Origin: Desulfobaculum sp044987625
GTDB lineage: Bacteria > Desulfobacterota > Desulfovibrionia > Desulfovibrionales > Desulfovibrionaceae
Direction: 5' to 3'
DNA: 64,000 nt
Assembly: GCF_044987625.1 (NCBI RefSeq)
Contig: NZ_JBJDSB010000006.1
Location: forward strand, 62,001-126,000
The first letter of the stretch is position 1. Each line of letters begins with the position of its first letter. Positions 28,542-37,437 of this stretch are shown here, piece after piece. The notes beneath the pieces were generated by a model, which saw nothing but the letters and a program-made list of their open reading frames with translations, was not told the DNA's origin and searched no databases. Position numbers and translations under genes: made by a program.

Positions 28542-29475
28542 GCTCCACCTCCCCCCGGCTGTCGCGCTCTATGAACCAATTGGGCCGCGCACGGGCTTCG
28601 TCGAGGTTGCGCCACAAATATTCCCCAAAGACGCCCAGCATAAACAACTGCGCCCCGCCAAGCACCAGCACCGCCACCATCAGCGAGGCCCAGCCCTCCA
28701 CATGCACATCATGCCCCAAAACCAGCCACACAATCCACAGCGCATACGCCAGCCCCGCAAAGGACGACGCCAGTCCCAGCCACGTCGCCACCTTGAGGGG
28801 CACGCCCGAGAAGGCGATGAACCAGTCCTTGGCAAGTTGCCAGCGCGCCCGCACGCTCCACTTGGAATGCCCGCGCGTGCGCGGACGGCGCGTATACTCC
28901 ACAGCGCTCTGGCGAAAGCCCATCCATGCGATAAGGCCGAACAACGACGTATTGCGCTCGTGGCAGGTGCGCACCGCATCCACCACCGCGCGGTCCAGCA
29001 GGTAAAAATCCGCGCGCGACAGATCAATGCCGTCCCGCCGCCCGGTCGCGAGTCGAAGAAGCAGATAAAACAGCCGCGCGCTCAGGCCATGCAAAACGCC
29101 GTCATCACGGCGCTGGCGCAGGCCCCAAATCACCTGCGCGCCGCCGCGCCACTGCTGCGCCATGGCCGCAAGGGCCTCGGGGTCGTCCTGCCCGTCTGCG
29201 GCCATGCACACCACGGCGTCGCCCCGGGCATGCCACAGTCCGGCGCGCAGGGCCGTGTGGCTCCCGGACCGCCGCGACAGCCGAATGCTCCGCACCCGCG
29301 CGTCCCCAAGGGCCATTACGGCCTCAAAGGTGCCGTCCGTGGAATGGTCATCCACCACCAGCACCTCCACCTCGCCGCCGTCAGCCGCGCGGGTCAGGCA
29401 ATCCAGCACCGCCGGGATGGTGGCGGGGATGTTCTGCGCCTCGTTATAGGCTGGGATAACGGCGGACAGCATCAT
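28528..29475 (-). CDS. GT2 glycosyltransferase with C-terminal membrane anchor
   Basis: A 315-residue polyprenyl-phosphate glycosyltransferase-like enzyme (DPM1/ArnC type). MMLSAVIPAYNEAQNI opens the GT-A fold; VEVLVVDDHSTDGT carries the first Asp motif, and AVVCMAADGQDDPEAL has the DxDD-like nucleotide/metal site. Two transmembrane segments lie in the last 90 residues (VATWLGLASSFAGLAYALWIVWLVLG and ASLMVAVLVLGGAQLFMLGVFGEYLW). It likely charges undecaprenyl phosphate with a sugar for the membrane GT-C enzymes. The ATG at 29475 overlaps the acetyltransferase stop by 4 bp. Confidence 0.88.
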   Translation of the reverse strand: MMLSAVIPAYNEAQNIPATIPAVLDCLTRAADGGEVEVLVVDDHSTDGTFEAVMALGDARVRSIRLSRRSGSHTALRAGLWHARGDAVVCMAADGQDDPEALAAMAQQWRGGAQVIWGLRQRRDDGVLHGLSARLFYLLLRLATGRRDGIDLSRADFYLLDRAVVDAVRTCHERNTSLFGLIAWMGFRQSAVEYTRRPRTRGHSKWSVRARWQLAKDWFIAFSGVPLKVATWLGLASSFAGLAYALWIVWLVLGHDVHVEGWASLMVAVLVLGGAQLFMLGVFGEYLWRNLDEARARPNWFIERDSRGEVEHGGT

Positions 29476-30116
29476 GACGCGCCCCCATGCACGGGCCGCG
29501 CGGGCACGCCCGCCCACACTTCGCCGGGCGGCACGGCATCAAGGACCACCGCGCCCATGCCCACAAGGGCGCCCGCACCGATACGCGCGCCCTCGCGCAG
29601 GCGCGCCCCGGCGCCGACATAGGCCCCGCGCTCCACCACGGCGCCCCCGGCCACCATGGCGCCGGCGGCAATGATGGCATAGTCCGCTATCACGGCGTCA
29701 TGCGACACCACTGCCCCGGCCATAATGAGCACATGGGAACCAACACGCGCCCCCGCGCCCACAAACGCGCCGGGCATAATAAGCACATTCACGCCAAGGG
29801 CCACGTCCCCGGCCACGCTGGCGTGGCAGTGGACCACCGTGGCGTAGCGCGCGGGCGGCAGGGCCAGCCCCTCCAGCACCGTCTGCCTGCACGCGTAGGT
29901 TGCCGGGGAGCCGGGCACAGCCAAAACCTGCGCCGAGGGCATACGCCCCAGCCATTCCCGCCCGCCAAGGACCGGCACGCCGCAGCATGTGGCCTCGTAG
30001 GTACCGGGGTCGTCATCCACAAAGCCCACAGGGCGCAGCGCGCCCCCGCGGGGCAGGCAGCACAGCGCCTCGCGCGCGTTACCGCCAAAGGGGAAAAGCA
30101 GCAGCTCAGTGCCCAC
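29472..30116 (-). CDS. NeuD/PglD-type hexapeptide-repeat acetyltransferase
   Basis: A 214-residue protein. It has an N-terminal Rossmann-like nucleotide-sugar-binding part (LLFPFGGNAREAL, VGFVDDDPGTYE) and a left-handed beta-helix of hexapeptide repeats (NVLIMPGAFVGAGARVGSHVLIM, then AIIAAGAMVAGGAVVERGAYVGAGARLREGARIGAGALVGMG). The end is EVWAGVPARPV. This is the sugar O- or N-acetyltransferase family of PglD and NeuD. It sits beside a DegT aminotransferase, as PglD does with PglE, so N-acetylation of an amino sugar is likely. The start is GTG 30116, inside the aminotransferase gene (11-bp overlap). Confidence 0.88.
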   Translation of the reverse strand: MGTELLLFPFGGNAREALCCLPRGGALRPVGFVDDDPGTYEATCCGVPVLGGREWLGRMPSAQVLAVPGSPATYACRQTVLEGLALPPARYATVVHCHASVAGDVALGVNVLIMPGAFVGAGARVGSHVLIMAGAVVSHDAVIADYAIIAAGAMVAGGAVVERGAYVGAGARLREGARIGAGALVGMGAVVLDAVPPGEVWAGVPARPVHGGAS

Positions 30117-31344
30117 GGCGTACCTCGCGCACCACGGCGTCCACCTGCTCGTCAGTCATGGTGTTAAAGATGGGCAGCAGCACCACGTGGGCGCGTGCGG
30201 CCTCGGACTGCGGCAAAGCGAGCGCCGTGCGGTACGGGGCCTCGGTGTGGGCGTTCATGACGCCCGGACGCGTGGCAATGCCCGCATCAAGCAGGCGCTG
30301 CATAAGCGCGTGCTGCCCTTCCGGCGCACCCGGCGCCAGCCGCACGGGATAGCTCATGGCGTTCCACCGCCCCCATGGTGGGTCCTGCGGCAGGGTGAGC
30401 CACGGCAGGCCGGAAAGCCCGTCGGCGTAGCGGGCCATAATGCGCCGCCGTTCTGCCACCATGGCCTTCAGCTTACCCAACTGGACAATGCCCATGGCCG
30501 CCTGCACATCAGTCATACGGTAGTTGTAGCCCGTGAGGACGTATTCCTCGATGGTCACCTTGCGCGCGCTGTGCCGCACCGCGTCGGACACGCTCATGCC
30601 GTGCTGGCGGTACAGGCGATAGGCGCTGTCGCTCCCCGCGTCGGCGGTGGTAATCATGCCGCCGTCGCCCGTGGTGAGAATCTTGCGCGGATGAAAGGAA
30701 AAACACGCCGCCGCGCCGTGGGGGCGGCCCACCGGTGCAAAGGTTTTGCCGCCATCGCACGAGAGTTCACTGCCCGCCGCGCAGGCCGCATCCTCCACCA
30801 CAGGCAGGCCGTAGCGGGCGGCAATGTCCAGAATGCGCGCCATATCGCAGGGCATGCCCAGTTGATGCACGGGCATGATGGCCGCCACCCGCCCGGTCTG
30901 CTCCGGCGGCAGCAGGGCGAGGGGACTTTCAGCAGGCAGGCCGCCGCGCTCGGAAAACGCGTGATACACCGCGCCGCCATAGTGCGCGCAGTCCTCGTCC
31001 AAAAAGCGCTCCAGCGCGTCCGGGTCCATGTTGAAGGTGACGGGGTCCACATCCACAAAGGCCGGCTCCGCCCCGCAATGGCGCACGGCGTTTGCCGTGG
31101 CGATAAAACTGTGGCTCACCGTAACCACCACATCGCCATGGGCCACGCCCACGGCCTTGAGGGCCATATGCAGGCCCGTGGTGCAACTGGACACCGCGCA
31201 GGCATGGCGCGCCCCGCACCACGCGGCAAACGCGCCCTCAAACTCCGCCACACGCGGGCCTTGCGTCACCCATCCGGACAGGATGGCCTCGCGCGCGGCG
31301 GCGGCTTCCTCTTCACCCAGCCATGGCTTTGCTACGGGTATCAT
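30106..31344 (-). CDS. DegT/DnrJ/EryC1 aminotransferase
   Basis: A 412-residue PLP-dependent sugar aminotransferase. The usual IPVAKPWLGEEEAAAAREAIL opening is present; substrate-side motifs are VSHSFIATANAV and VVEDAACAAGSE; the PLP lysine lies in FSFHPRKILTTGDGG. These enzymes transfer an amino group from glutamate to a keto-sugar nucleotide. The neighbouring acetyltransferase and SDR epimerase fit a set making an acetamido sugar, as in PglF/E/D. ATG 31344 is preferred over the GTG at 31350: it forms TGATG with the SDR stop. Confidence 0.92.
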   Translation of the reverse strand: MIPVAKPWLGEEEAAAAREAILSGWVTQGPRVAEFEGAFAAWCGARHACAVSSCTTGLHMALKAVGVAHGDVVVTVSHSFIATANAVRHCGAEPAFVDVDPVTFNMDPDALERFLDEDCAHYGGAVYHAFSERGGLPAESPLALLPPEQTGRVAAIMPVHQLGMPCDMARILDIAARYGLPVVEDAACAAGSELSCDGGKTFAPVGRPHGAAACFSFHPRKILTTGDGGMITTADAGSDSAYRLYRQHGMSVSDAVRHSARKVTIEEYVLTGYNYRMTDVQAAMGIVQLGKLKAMVAERRRIMARYADGLSGLPWLTLPQDPPWGRWNAMSYPVRLAPGAPEGQHALMQRLLDAGIATRPGVMNAHTEAPYRTALALPQSEAARAHVVLLPIFNTMTDEQVDAVVREVRRGH

Positions 31345-32351
31345 CACCACTGCTCCCAGTTCTGTTCCGGTGCCTCGCAGGCCAGTTGGTCCGCGCCTTC
31401 AGGCCGTCCACGAAACCACTCCACCGTGCGCAGAAGCCCCTCGCCAAGGCCAACCTCCGGCGTCCAGCCCGTCAGGTCCGTAAAGCGCGACGGGTCCGCC
31501 AGCAGGCGGAGCACGTCGCCGGGGCGGGCCTGCGTGTGGAGAGGCCTCGCGGCTTCGCCCCCTACCGTCTCCACCACCCGGCGACACAGGTCCGCGATGG
31601 AAATCTCGCGCCCACTGCCCACGTTAAAGGTGCCGCCGATGCAGTCCTCGCAGGCGGCGGCCATCTCCAGAGCGCGGGCGGTATCCGTCACAAAGGTAAA
31701 ATCGCGCGTCTGCGCACCGTCGCCGTGGATGGTCACGTCCAGCCCAGCCAAGGCGCGCACGATGGACTTGGGGATAACCTCCCCGGCGTCGCCCCCATGG
31801 TGCGAGCGCGGGCCGTAGGTATTAAAGGGCCGCACAATGACCACGGGCATGCCGTAGGCGCGGTGGTAGGCGCGGGCGTAGGCCTCCCCGGCCAGCTTGG
31901 ACGCTCCGTACACCGTGTGCGGACGCGGGGGATGATCCTCGTCCATGGGCGCGGTTCGCGCCGAGCCATACACCTCGGACGAAGAGCAGTAGAGAAACCG
32001 TCCGCAGCCCTCTCGCCGCGCCGCCTCTAGGAGCAACAGCGAGCCTTCGGCGTTGACGCGGTGATTGCGGTGCGGATGCGCCAACGAGTGCCGCACCCCA
32101 AGGCAGGCCAGGTGAAAGACCACGTCCGCGCCGTCCACGGCGCGGCGCACGTCAAAGGGGTCGGCCACACTGCCGTGGAGCACCTCCAGCCCGCCACGCG
32201 GCGTGGGCAAGGCAAGGTTCTCCCAGAGTCCATTGGAAAAATCGTCCAGCACGCGGACCTTGGCCCCGCACTCCAGCAGGCGGTCCACAAGGTGGGATCC
32301 TATAAACCCCGCTCCGCCCGTGACCAGACAGGTCTTACCGTCACATTCCAT
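31344..32351 (-). CDS. NAD-dependent sugar epimerase/dehydratase (SDR)
   Basis: A 335-residue extended SDR of the UDP-glucose 4-epimerase/GDP-mannose dehydratase group. TGGAGFIGSHLVDRLL (residues 11-26) is the NAD site; Y148-G-A-S-K152 is the catalytic YxxxK; the upstream CSSSEVYGS has the Ser. NTYGPRSHHGGDAGEVIP lies in the substrate region. It is followed directly by the DegT aminotransferase, consistent with a step before amination. Which epimerase, dehydratase or decarboxylase activity it has cannot be told from this sequence. Confidence 0.88.
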   Translation of the reverse strand: MECDGKTCLVTGGAGFIGSHLVDRLLECGAKVRVLDDFSNGLWENLALPTPRGGLEVLHGSVADPFDVRRAVDGADVVFHLACLGVRHSLAHPHRNHRVNAEGSLLLLEAARREGCGRFLYCSSSEVYGSARTAPMDEDHPPRPHTVYGASKLAGEAYARAYHRAYGMPVVIVRPFNTYGPRSHHGGDAGEVIPKSIVRALAGLDVTIHGDGAQTRDFTFVTDTARALEMAAACEDCIGGTFNVGSGREISIADLCRRVVETVGGEAARPLHTQARPGDVLRLLADPSRFTDLTGWTPEVGLGEGLLRTVEWFRGRPEGADQLACEAPEQNWEQW

Positions 32352-32385
32352 TGCTCCGCTCCCGGAATGAGCGCGCTATCCGGCG

Positions 32386-33495
32386 TCATCCCTTGGTCAT
32401 CACACGGCGAAGGACCGTGGCCACATGGCGCACGCGCTCCTCGCCGAGTTCCGGATACAGCGGCAAAGACAGGGCGTGGTCCGCCACATGCTCCGCCACG
32501 GGAAAATCTCCACGCATATGGTCCAAAAACGCATAGGGCGCCAGAAGGTGCAGGGGCACCGGATAGTGTACGGCAGTGCCGATGCCCTCGCGCCGCAGGG
32601 CTTCGGCCACGGCGCCGCGCTGCTCGACAAGGACGCAGTACAGGTGCCACGCGCTCTCGCGGTCGGGCAACACCTCGGGCACTTGAAGTCCGGGCACTCC
32701 CGCTAGCAATGCACTGTACAGCGCGGCATACTCCGCCCGGCGCGCGTTGGCCCCGGCAAGGCCCGGCAGCTTCACCCGCAAGGCCGCGGCCTGCATGGCG
32801 TCGCACCGGCCGTTGTAGCCCTCCACGACGTGCAGGTGCTTTTTCATCTGCCCATGGTCGCGCAGGGCGCGCACGGTTGCGGCCAGTTCCCTGTCGTCCG
32901 TCACCACGGCCCCGGCCTCGCCGCAGGCGCCAAGGTTCTTGCCGGGGTAGAAGGAAAAGGCTCCGGCGTGGCCGATGGTCCCGGCCATGCGCCCCTCAAA
33001 GCGCGCAAGGTGCGCCTGCGCGGCGTCCTCCACCACGGGGATGCCCCGGCGCTCCGCCACATCCAGTATGCCGCGCATATCCGCGGGCTGGCCGTACAGG
33101 TGCACGGGCAAAATACAGCGCGTCCGCGGCGTGATGGCCGCCTCCAGATGCTCGGGGTTCATGTTGCGGGTCACGGGGTGCACGTCCACAAACACCGGGC
33201 GCGCCCCGGCCTGCGTAATGGCCTCCGCCGTGGCGATAAACGTCATGGGCGTTGTGACCACATCATCGCCGGGCATGATGCCCATGCCCAGCAGGATAAA
33301 GCGCAGGGCGTCAGTGCCGCTGCCCACGGCCACACAGTGCCGCGCGCCGCACTGCGCGGCGAATTCGCGCTCAAAGGCGTCCACCTCCTCGCCGCCCACA
33401 AAGCGCCCCGCATCCACAAGGCGCGCCCACGCGGCAAGGATGTCGTTGCGCACGCCCTTGTGCGCGGCGGCAAGGTCCAGAAACGGCACCTGCAT
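32386..33495 (-). CDS. DegT-family aminotransferase, WbpE-like
   Basis: A 369-residue PLP enzyme beginning QVPFLDLAAAHKGVRNDI. The PLP lysine is in FSFYPGKNLGACGEAGAVV, the signature of WbpE/FdtB-like 3-amino sugar transaminases. It lies in one unit with a Gfo/Idh dehydrogenase and an acetyltransferase, an order seen in UDP-diacetamido-uronate synthesis, where the enzyme aminates the 3-keto sugar. The ATG at 33495 forms TGATG with the acetyltransferase stop; the longer frame to 33621 is opposite coding sequence. Confidence 0.92.
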   Translation of the reverse strand: MQVPFLDLAAAHKGVRNDILAAWARLVDAGRFVGGEEVDAFEREFAAQCGARHCVAVGSGTDALRFILLGMGIMPGDDVVTTPMTFIATAEAITQAGARPVFVDVHPVTRNMNPEHLEAAITPRTRCILPVHLYGQPADMRGILDVAERRGIPVVEDAAQAHLARFEGRMAGTIGHAGAFSFYPGKNLGACGEAGAVVTDDRELAATVRALRDHGQMKKHLHVVEGYNGRCDAMQAAALRVKLPGLAGANARRAEYAALYSALLAGVPGLQVPEVLPDRESAWHLYCVLVEQRGAVAEALRREGIGTAVHYPVPLHLLAPYAFLDHMRGDFPVAEHVADHALSLPLYPELGEERVRHVATVLRRVMTKG

Positions 33496-33977
33496 CAGCC
33501 CTCCTCCACATCCTTCAGATACCGGGCGGGATTGCCCGCCCAGACCTCGCCGGAGGGCACATCGCGCGTCACCACGGCTCCCGCACCCACAACGGCCCCG
33601 CGCCCAATGCGCACCCCGCACAGGATAACGGCCCCGGAGCCAATGGCGGCGCGGTCCTCCACCGTGGTGGGAACCACGGTCCAGTCCGCGTCATCAAGAA
33701 GCGCGCCGTCCGGGCCAACGGCGCGGGGGTAGCGGTCGTTCACAAAGCTGACGTTGTGCCCCACAAACACCCCGCTTCCGATGCTGACGCCCTCACAAAT
33801 AAAGGTGTGGCTGGAAATTTTACACCGCGCGCCAACCTCGACGCCGCGCTGAATCTCCACAAAGGTGCCTATGCGCGTGCCGTCGCCAATGCGGCAGCCG
33901 TACAGGTTCACAAAGTCGCGCACCACAACGTCCCGCCCAAGGATGACGTCCGGCGCGATGCGGCTGGAGTGGCTCAT
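33495..33977 (-). CDS. Hexapeptide-repeat N-acetyltransferase, WbpD-like
   Basis: A 160-residue beta-helix acetyltransferase of the WbpD/WlbB type. Hexapeptide repeats run from IAPDVILGRDVVVRDFVNLYG to IGSGAVILCGVRIGRGAVVGAGAVV. HNVSFVNDRYPRAV matches the substrate-binding loop of the 3-N-acetyltransferases, and the end is WAGNPARYLK. It would acetylate the 3-amino group made by the preceding transaminase. It overlaps its neighbours by 4 bp and 1 bp. Confidence 0.9.
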   Translation of the reverse strand: MSHSSRIAPDVILGRDVVVRDFVNLYGCRIGDGTRIGTFVEIQRGVEVGARCKISSHTFICEGVSIGSGVFVGHNVSFVNDRYPRAVGPDGALLDDADWTVVPTTVEDRAAIGSGAVILCGVRIGRGAVVGAGAVVTRDVPSGEVWAGNPARYLKDVEEG

Positions 33978-35008
33978 GCGCCCTCCCCGGCAACGGGCAC
34001 CCGCGCCCCGCCACGCGCCACAGACTGCTGGGCGGCCTCCAGAATGCGCAGCATGCGCGCGCCGCTTGCGCCGTCGGTGAGGGGGGCGCGCTTCTCGGCC
34101 ACGGCGGCGGCAAACTCGGCCACCACCCCGGCAAGGGCCTCGCCATGGGGCACATGGGGCGAGGTGACGCCGCCCGTGCGGTAGGACACAAGGGCGGTAT
34201 CACGCGCGGCGCGGTCCGGGCGGGGCTGAATGGTGACGCCCTTGTCGTAGACCTTCAGGCGCTCTGCGGGGTCGAGGTCGTTCCATACCAGCATGCGTTC
34301 ACTGCCGCCGATGATGGTCTTGCGGATTTTTACGGGGGACAGCCAGTTCAGATGCAGGTGGGCCAGAAAGCCGTTGTCGAAATCAAGGGCCACGTAGGCC
34401 ATGTTTTCCTGCTCCCACCCGGCGTGGCGTGCGGCCTGCACGCTGACGGCCACGGGCTGGCGTCCGGTGAGGTATTCGAGGATGGACAGGTCGTGCGGGG
34501 CAAGGTCCCAGATGACGTTGACGTCGCGCTGGAAGAGACCAAGGTTGATGCGCACGGAGTCGAAATAGAGCACGTCGCCAAGGCTGCCCGCGTCGATGAT
34601 GTCCTTCATCACGCGGACCACCGGGGCGTAGCAAAAGACATGGTCGCACATCAGGCGCAGGGAGCGCTCACGGGCAAGGGCCACAAGGTCCTCGGCCTGC
34701 GCCACCGTTGCGGCCATGGGCTTTTCCACCAGCACATGCCGCCCGGCCAACAGGCATTCACGGGCAAGGGCGTGGTGCGTGGCAACGGGCGTAGCAATGG
34801 CAACGGCCGTGACCTGCTCATCCGCCAGCACCTCGGCAAGCTCCGTACACGCCTGCACGCCGGGGTACGGGGCCAGCACCTCAGCAAGGCGCGCGGCGTC
34901 CACATCGCAGGCCCGCACAAGCCGCGTCTGCGGGCAGGCCACAATATTGCGCACAAGGTTCGGCCCCCAGTAGCCGCACCCCACCACCGCCATGCCAAGG
35001 GCGCTCAT
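33974..35008 (-). CDS. Gfo/Idh/MocA oxidoreductase, WbpB/WlbA-like
   Basis: A 344-residue NAD-dependent dehydrogenase. The N-terminal Rossmann fold has MAVVGCGYWGPNLVRNI; VEKPMAATVAQAEDLV has the catalytic-region Lys of the family EKP motif; the C-terminal alpha/beta domain has DLAPHDLSILEYLTG with the catalytic-site His. WlbA/WbpB oxidises UDP-GlcNAcA at C3 before amination, matching its two neighbours. No UDP-GlcNAc 6-dehydrogenase (WbpA) is in the window, so either it is encoded elsewhere or the substrate is a 6-deoxy sugar as in the QdtA/FdtB pathways. Confidence 0.9.
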   Translation of the reverse strand: MSALGMAVVGCGYWGPNLVRNIVACPQTRLVRACDVDAARLAEVLAPYPGVQACTELAEVLADEQVTAVAIATPVATHHALARECLLAGRHVLVEKPMAATVAQAEDLVALARERSLRLMCDHVFCYAPVVRVMKDIIDAGSLGDVLYFDSVRINLGLFQRDVNVIWDLAPHDLSILEYLTGRQPVAVSVQAARHAGWEQENMAYVALDFDNGFLAHLHLNWLSPVKIRKTIIGGSERMLVWNDLDPAERLKVYDKGVTIQPRPDRAARDTALVSYRTGGVTSPHVPHGEALAGVVAEFAAAVAEKRAPLTDGASGARMLRILEAAQQSVARGGARVPVAGEGA

Positions 35009-35964
35009 ACGCCGCCCTCCCCGGACTCCAGGCCGATGGTCTCGCCCACCACATACAGCGGGCGGCGCTTCACCTCGTCAAAGGTCTTGCCGAGGTACAG
35101 GCCCAAGAGGCCCATGTTGATAAAAAGCAGCCCCCCAATGAAGTAGAGGGACACCATGACACTGGTCCAGCCCGGCACCGGGTAGGCCCACAAATACTTG
35201 CGCGCCATAAGAAACGCCCCGTAGCCAAAGGCAAACAGCGCCAGCACAATGCCAAGGCCAAAGGACACCGTCGCCAGCCTGCCGGACTGGGAGACGATAA
35301 TGTCCACCGCCAGCGAAAACATGCGCGCAAAGCCGTAGGCCGAACGCCCGGCAAAGCGCTGCTCGTGCTCCACATCCACGGCCGAGGACGCAAAGCCAAG
35401 GGTGCGCACCAGCACATGAAACGCCCGGCTGCGCTCGCGCAGGCCGCGAAACGCCTCCACCACCTGCCTATGAAAAATGCCAAAGTTGGCGGTGCTGGGG
35501 TCAATGTCCACGCCGGACAGCACCCGCAGCGCCGCGTAGAACAGGCGCGAGCCCGCACGCTTGAGGGCCGAATCGCGCCGCGCCCTGCGCCGGGCAAACA
35601 CGGCCTGATACCCCTCCTGCGCCCGCTCAAGCAGCGCCGGGATGGCCTCGGGCCGGTCCTGCAGGTCGCAGTCCATGACCACCACCCACTCCCCGCCCGC
35701 GCGGTCCAGCCCGGCGGTGATGGCATAATGCTGACCGAAATTGCGTGACAGCCGCACCCCGCGCACCCGCAAGTCGCGAGCGTGCAGGGCGGCTATCGCC
35801 TCCCACGAGCCATCCACACTGCCGTCGTCCACCATGATGCACTCAAAGTCCGCATCAAGGGGCGTCACCGTGGCGGCAATGCGCCGGTGCAGCTCCTCCA
35901 GACACCCCCGGGAATTGTACACTGGGGTCACGATACTGATGGTGGGCGCGCGGCGCGTCGTCAT
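35005..35964 (-). CDS. GT2 polyprenyl-phosphate glycosyltransferase (ArnC/DPM-like)
   Basis: A 319-residue GT2 enzyme. ISIVTPVYNSRGCLEELHRRI opens the catalytic domain; ECIMVDDGSVDGSW and VVMDCDLQDRPEAI contain the Asp motifs; RNFGQHYAITAGLD is typical of ArnC/GtrB. Two membrane helices follow near the C-terminus (LATVSFGLGIVLALFAFGYGAFLM and VMVSLYFIGGLLFINMGLLGLYLG). The role is transfer of a sugar to the lipid carrier at the cytoplasmic face. It overlaps the preceding SDR gene and the following Gfo gene by 4 bp each. Confidence 0.9.
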   Translation of the reverse strand: MTTRRAPTISIVTPVYNSRGCLEELHRRIAATVTPLDADFECIMVDDGSVDGSWEAIAALHARDLRVRGVRLSRNFGQHYAITAGLDRAGGEWVVVMDCDLQDRPEAIPALLERAQEGYQAVFARRRARRDSALKRAGSRLFYAALRVLSGVDIDPSTANFGIFHRQVVEAFRGLRERSRAFHVLVRTLGFASSAVDVEHEQRFAGRSAYGFARMFSLAVDIIVSQSGRLATVSFGLGIVLALFAFGYGAFLMARKYLWAYPVPGWTSVMVSLYFIGGLLFINMGLLGLYLGKTFDEVKRRPLYVVGETIGLESGEGGV

Positions 35965-36989
35965 GCCAGAAGCCTCCCGTCAAGGACCACACTCTTCAGC
36001 ACGCGCTGCGCCTCCAGCAGGTAGGCGTACCACTTGACGGTGACGGTGCGCAGGCCGGTATCTACGCGCCCCAGCTTGATGGCCTCGTAGATTTCGCGCA
36101 CGGCCTCCGGCGGCGTATGGCGGGCGGTAAAGCCCAGCTCGTTATGGATGCGGGCAAAGGAGACGTTGTAGTCCCGGCGGTCCGGGTCCGAAGGGGTCAA
36201 CTCAATGGTGATGGGAAAGGGCATGTTCTCGCGCACCATGTAGGCCACGGTGCGGATGCGGTAGTTCTGCTCGTCGCTGCCCACGTTAAAGATGCGCCCG
36301 GACACGGCGCTCTGCTCCGCAAAGGCCGCCAGCACAAAGGCGTCCACGGCGTCGCGCACGTGCACAAGGGGCCGCCACTGCACGCCGCCGCCAAGGATGT
36401 TGATCACCCCGCGCTCCACGGCGTGCAAGGTCATAATGTTGATGACAAGGTCAAAGCGCATGCGCTTGGACAGGCCATAGACCGTGGCCTGCCGCAGCAC
36501 CGTCACCGCAAAGCCGGAGGAATTCAGTTCCAGCGCGGCGCGCTCCGCCGCAAGGTTGGCGCGGGCATACTCGGACACCGGGCGCGTTGGCGAGTCCTCG
36601 GTCAGCACGCCCTCGCCCGTGCCGTACACACTGCACGAACTGGCTAAAATATACCGTGCCACCCCGGCGCGGCGGGCCATCTCCGCCACATGGGCGCGGC
36701 CGCGGTGGTTGATGTCCTGGGTGAGCATGGGGTCAAGGTCGCCCGCCGGGTCATTGGACAGGGCGGCAAGGTCGCACACCACGTCCACGCCGTGAAACTG
36801 CTCCTCGCGGCAGCTGCGCACATCGCCCCGCACAAGGGTGAAGCGCGGATGCGCCATTGTCTCGCCCAGAAGCTCCGTCCCAAAGAAGTACCGGTCCATG
36901 CCAATGACGCTGTGCCCCTCGTCCAGCAAGCGGTCCACAAGGAGCGTACCGATATAACCTCCGGAACCCGTGACCAAAACAGTCGCCAT
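35961..36989 (-). CDS. SDR family sugar epimerase/dehydratase with YxxxN
   Basis: A 342-residue extended SDR. VLVTGSGGYIGTLLVDRLLDEGH is the NAD site; SSCSVYGTGEG holds the Ser; NVGSDEQNYRIRTVAYMV is in the substrate domain. The catalytic motif reads Y141-A-R-A-N145, with Asn in place of the usual Lys. In most SDRs this Lys lowers the Tyr pKa and holds the ribose, so activity may be altered. It is the gene after the EamA-like transporter (44-bp gap) and overlaps the GT2 gene. Confidence 0.85.
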   Translation of the reverse strand: MATVLVTGSGGYIGTLLVDRLLDEGHSVIGMDRYFFGTELLGETMAHPRFTLVRGDVRSCREEQFHGVDVVCDLAALSNDPAGDLDPMLTQDINHRGRAHVAEMARRAGVARYILASSCSVYGTGEGVLTEDSPTRPVSEYARANLAAERAALELNSSGFAVTVLRQATVYGLSKRMRFDLVINIMTLHAVERGVINILGGGVQWRPLVHVRDAVDAFVLAAFAEQSAVSGRIFNVGSDEQNYRIRTVAYMVRENMPFPITIELTPSDPDRRDYNVSFARIHNELGFTARHTPPEAVREIYEAIKLGRVDTGLRTVTVKWYAYLLEAQRVLKSVVLDGRLLA

Positions 36990-37033
36990 GCATTCTCCCG
37001 CTGGCCGGGCCGCAGCCCGGATTATCTCGCCCC

Positions 37034-37408
37034 TCAGCCAGAACCCAGCCCACGGCTGGACACCACAATGCCAAGAACGATGAGCGCCACTCCCACCACC
37101 TTGTACACATTGACGGACTCGCCAAGCACCACGCCCGACAACGCCAGCACAAAGACAAAGGAGAGGCTCATAAACGGATACGCAAAGCTGAGATCAAAGC
37201 GCGTCAGCGCCGCCAGCCAAAACAGCGCGCCCACAAAGGCCGCAAACAGCCCGGAAAAGACCCATGGGTCCAGCACAAGGCGCAGCAGAAACAGCGCGTT
37301 GTCCACGCCCCCGCCGGGCAAGCCCCCCGTGCGCGAGACGCCCCACTTGATGGCCAACTGGCCGTAGACCGTGGTCACCACGGTGCCAAGGATGAACAAG
37401 TACCCCAT
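37034..37408 (-). CDS. Small EamA/DMT-type membrane transporter
   Basis: A 124-residue protein with four transmembrane segments (about residues 2-20, 45-65, 72-92, 100-118), the size and plan of ArnE/ArnF and SMR-family half transporters. A conserved-type segment is SFAYPFMSLSFVFVLALSGVVLGES. In O-antigen loci such proteins may flip undecaprenyl-phosphate-linked sugars. The partner half is not obvious nearby. Confidence 0.8.
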   Translation of the reverse strand: MGYLFILGTVVTTVYGQLAIKWGVSRTGGLPGGGVDNALFLLRLVLDPWVFSGLFAAFVGALFWLAALTRFDLSFAYPFMSLSFVFVLALSGVVLGESVNVYKVVGVALIVLGIVVSSRGLGSG

Positions 37409-37437
37409 GGATTCCTCGCGTATGCGTTTGGCGCGGA

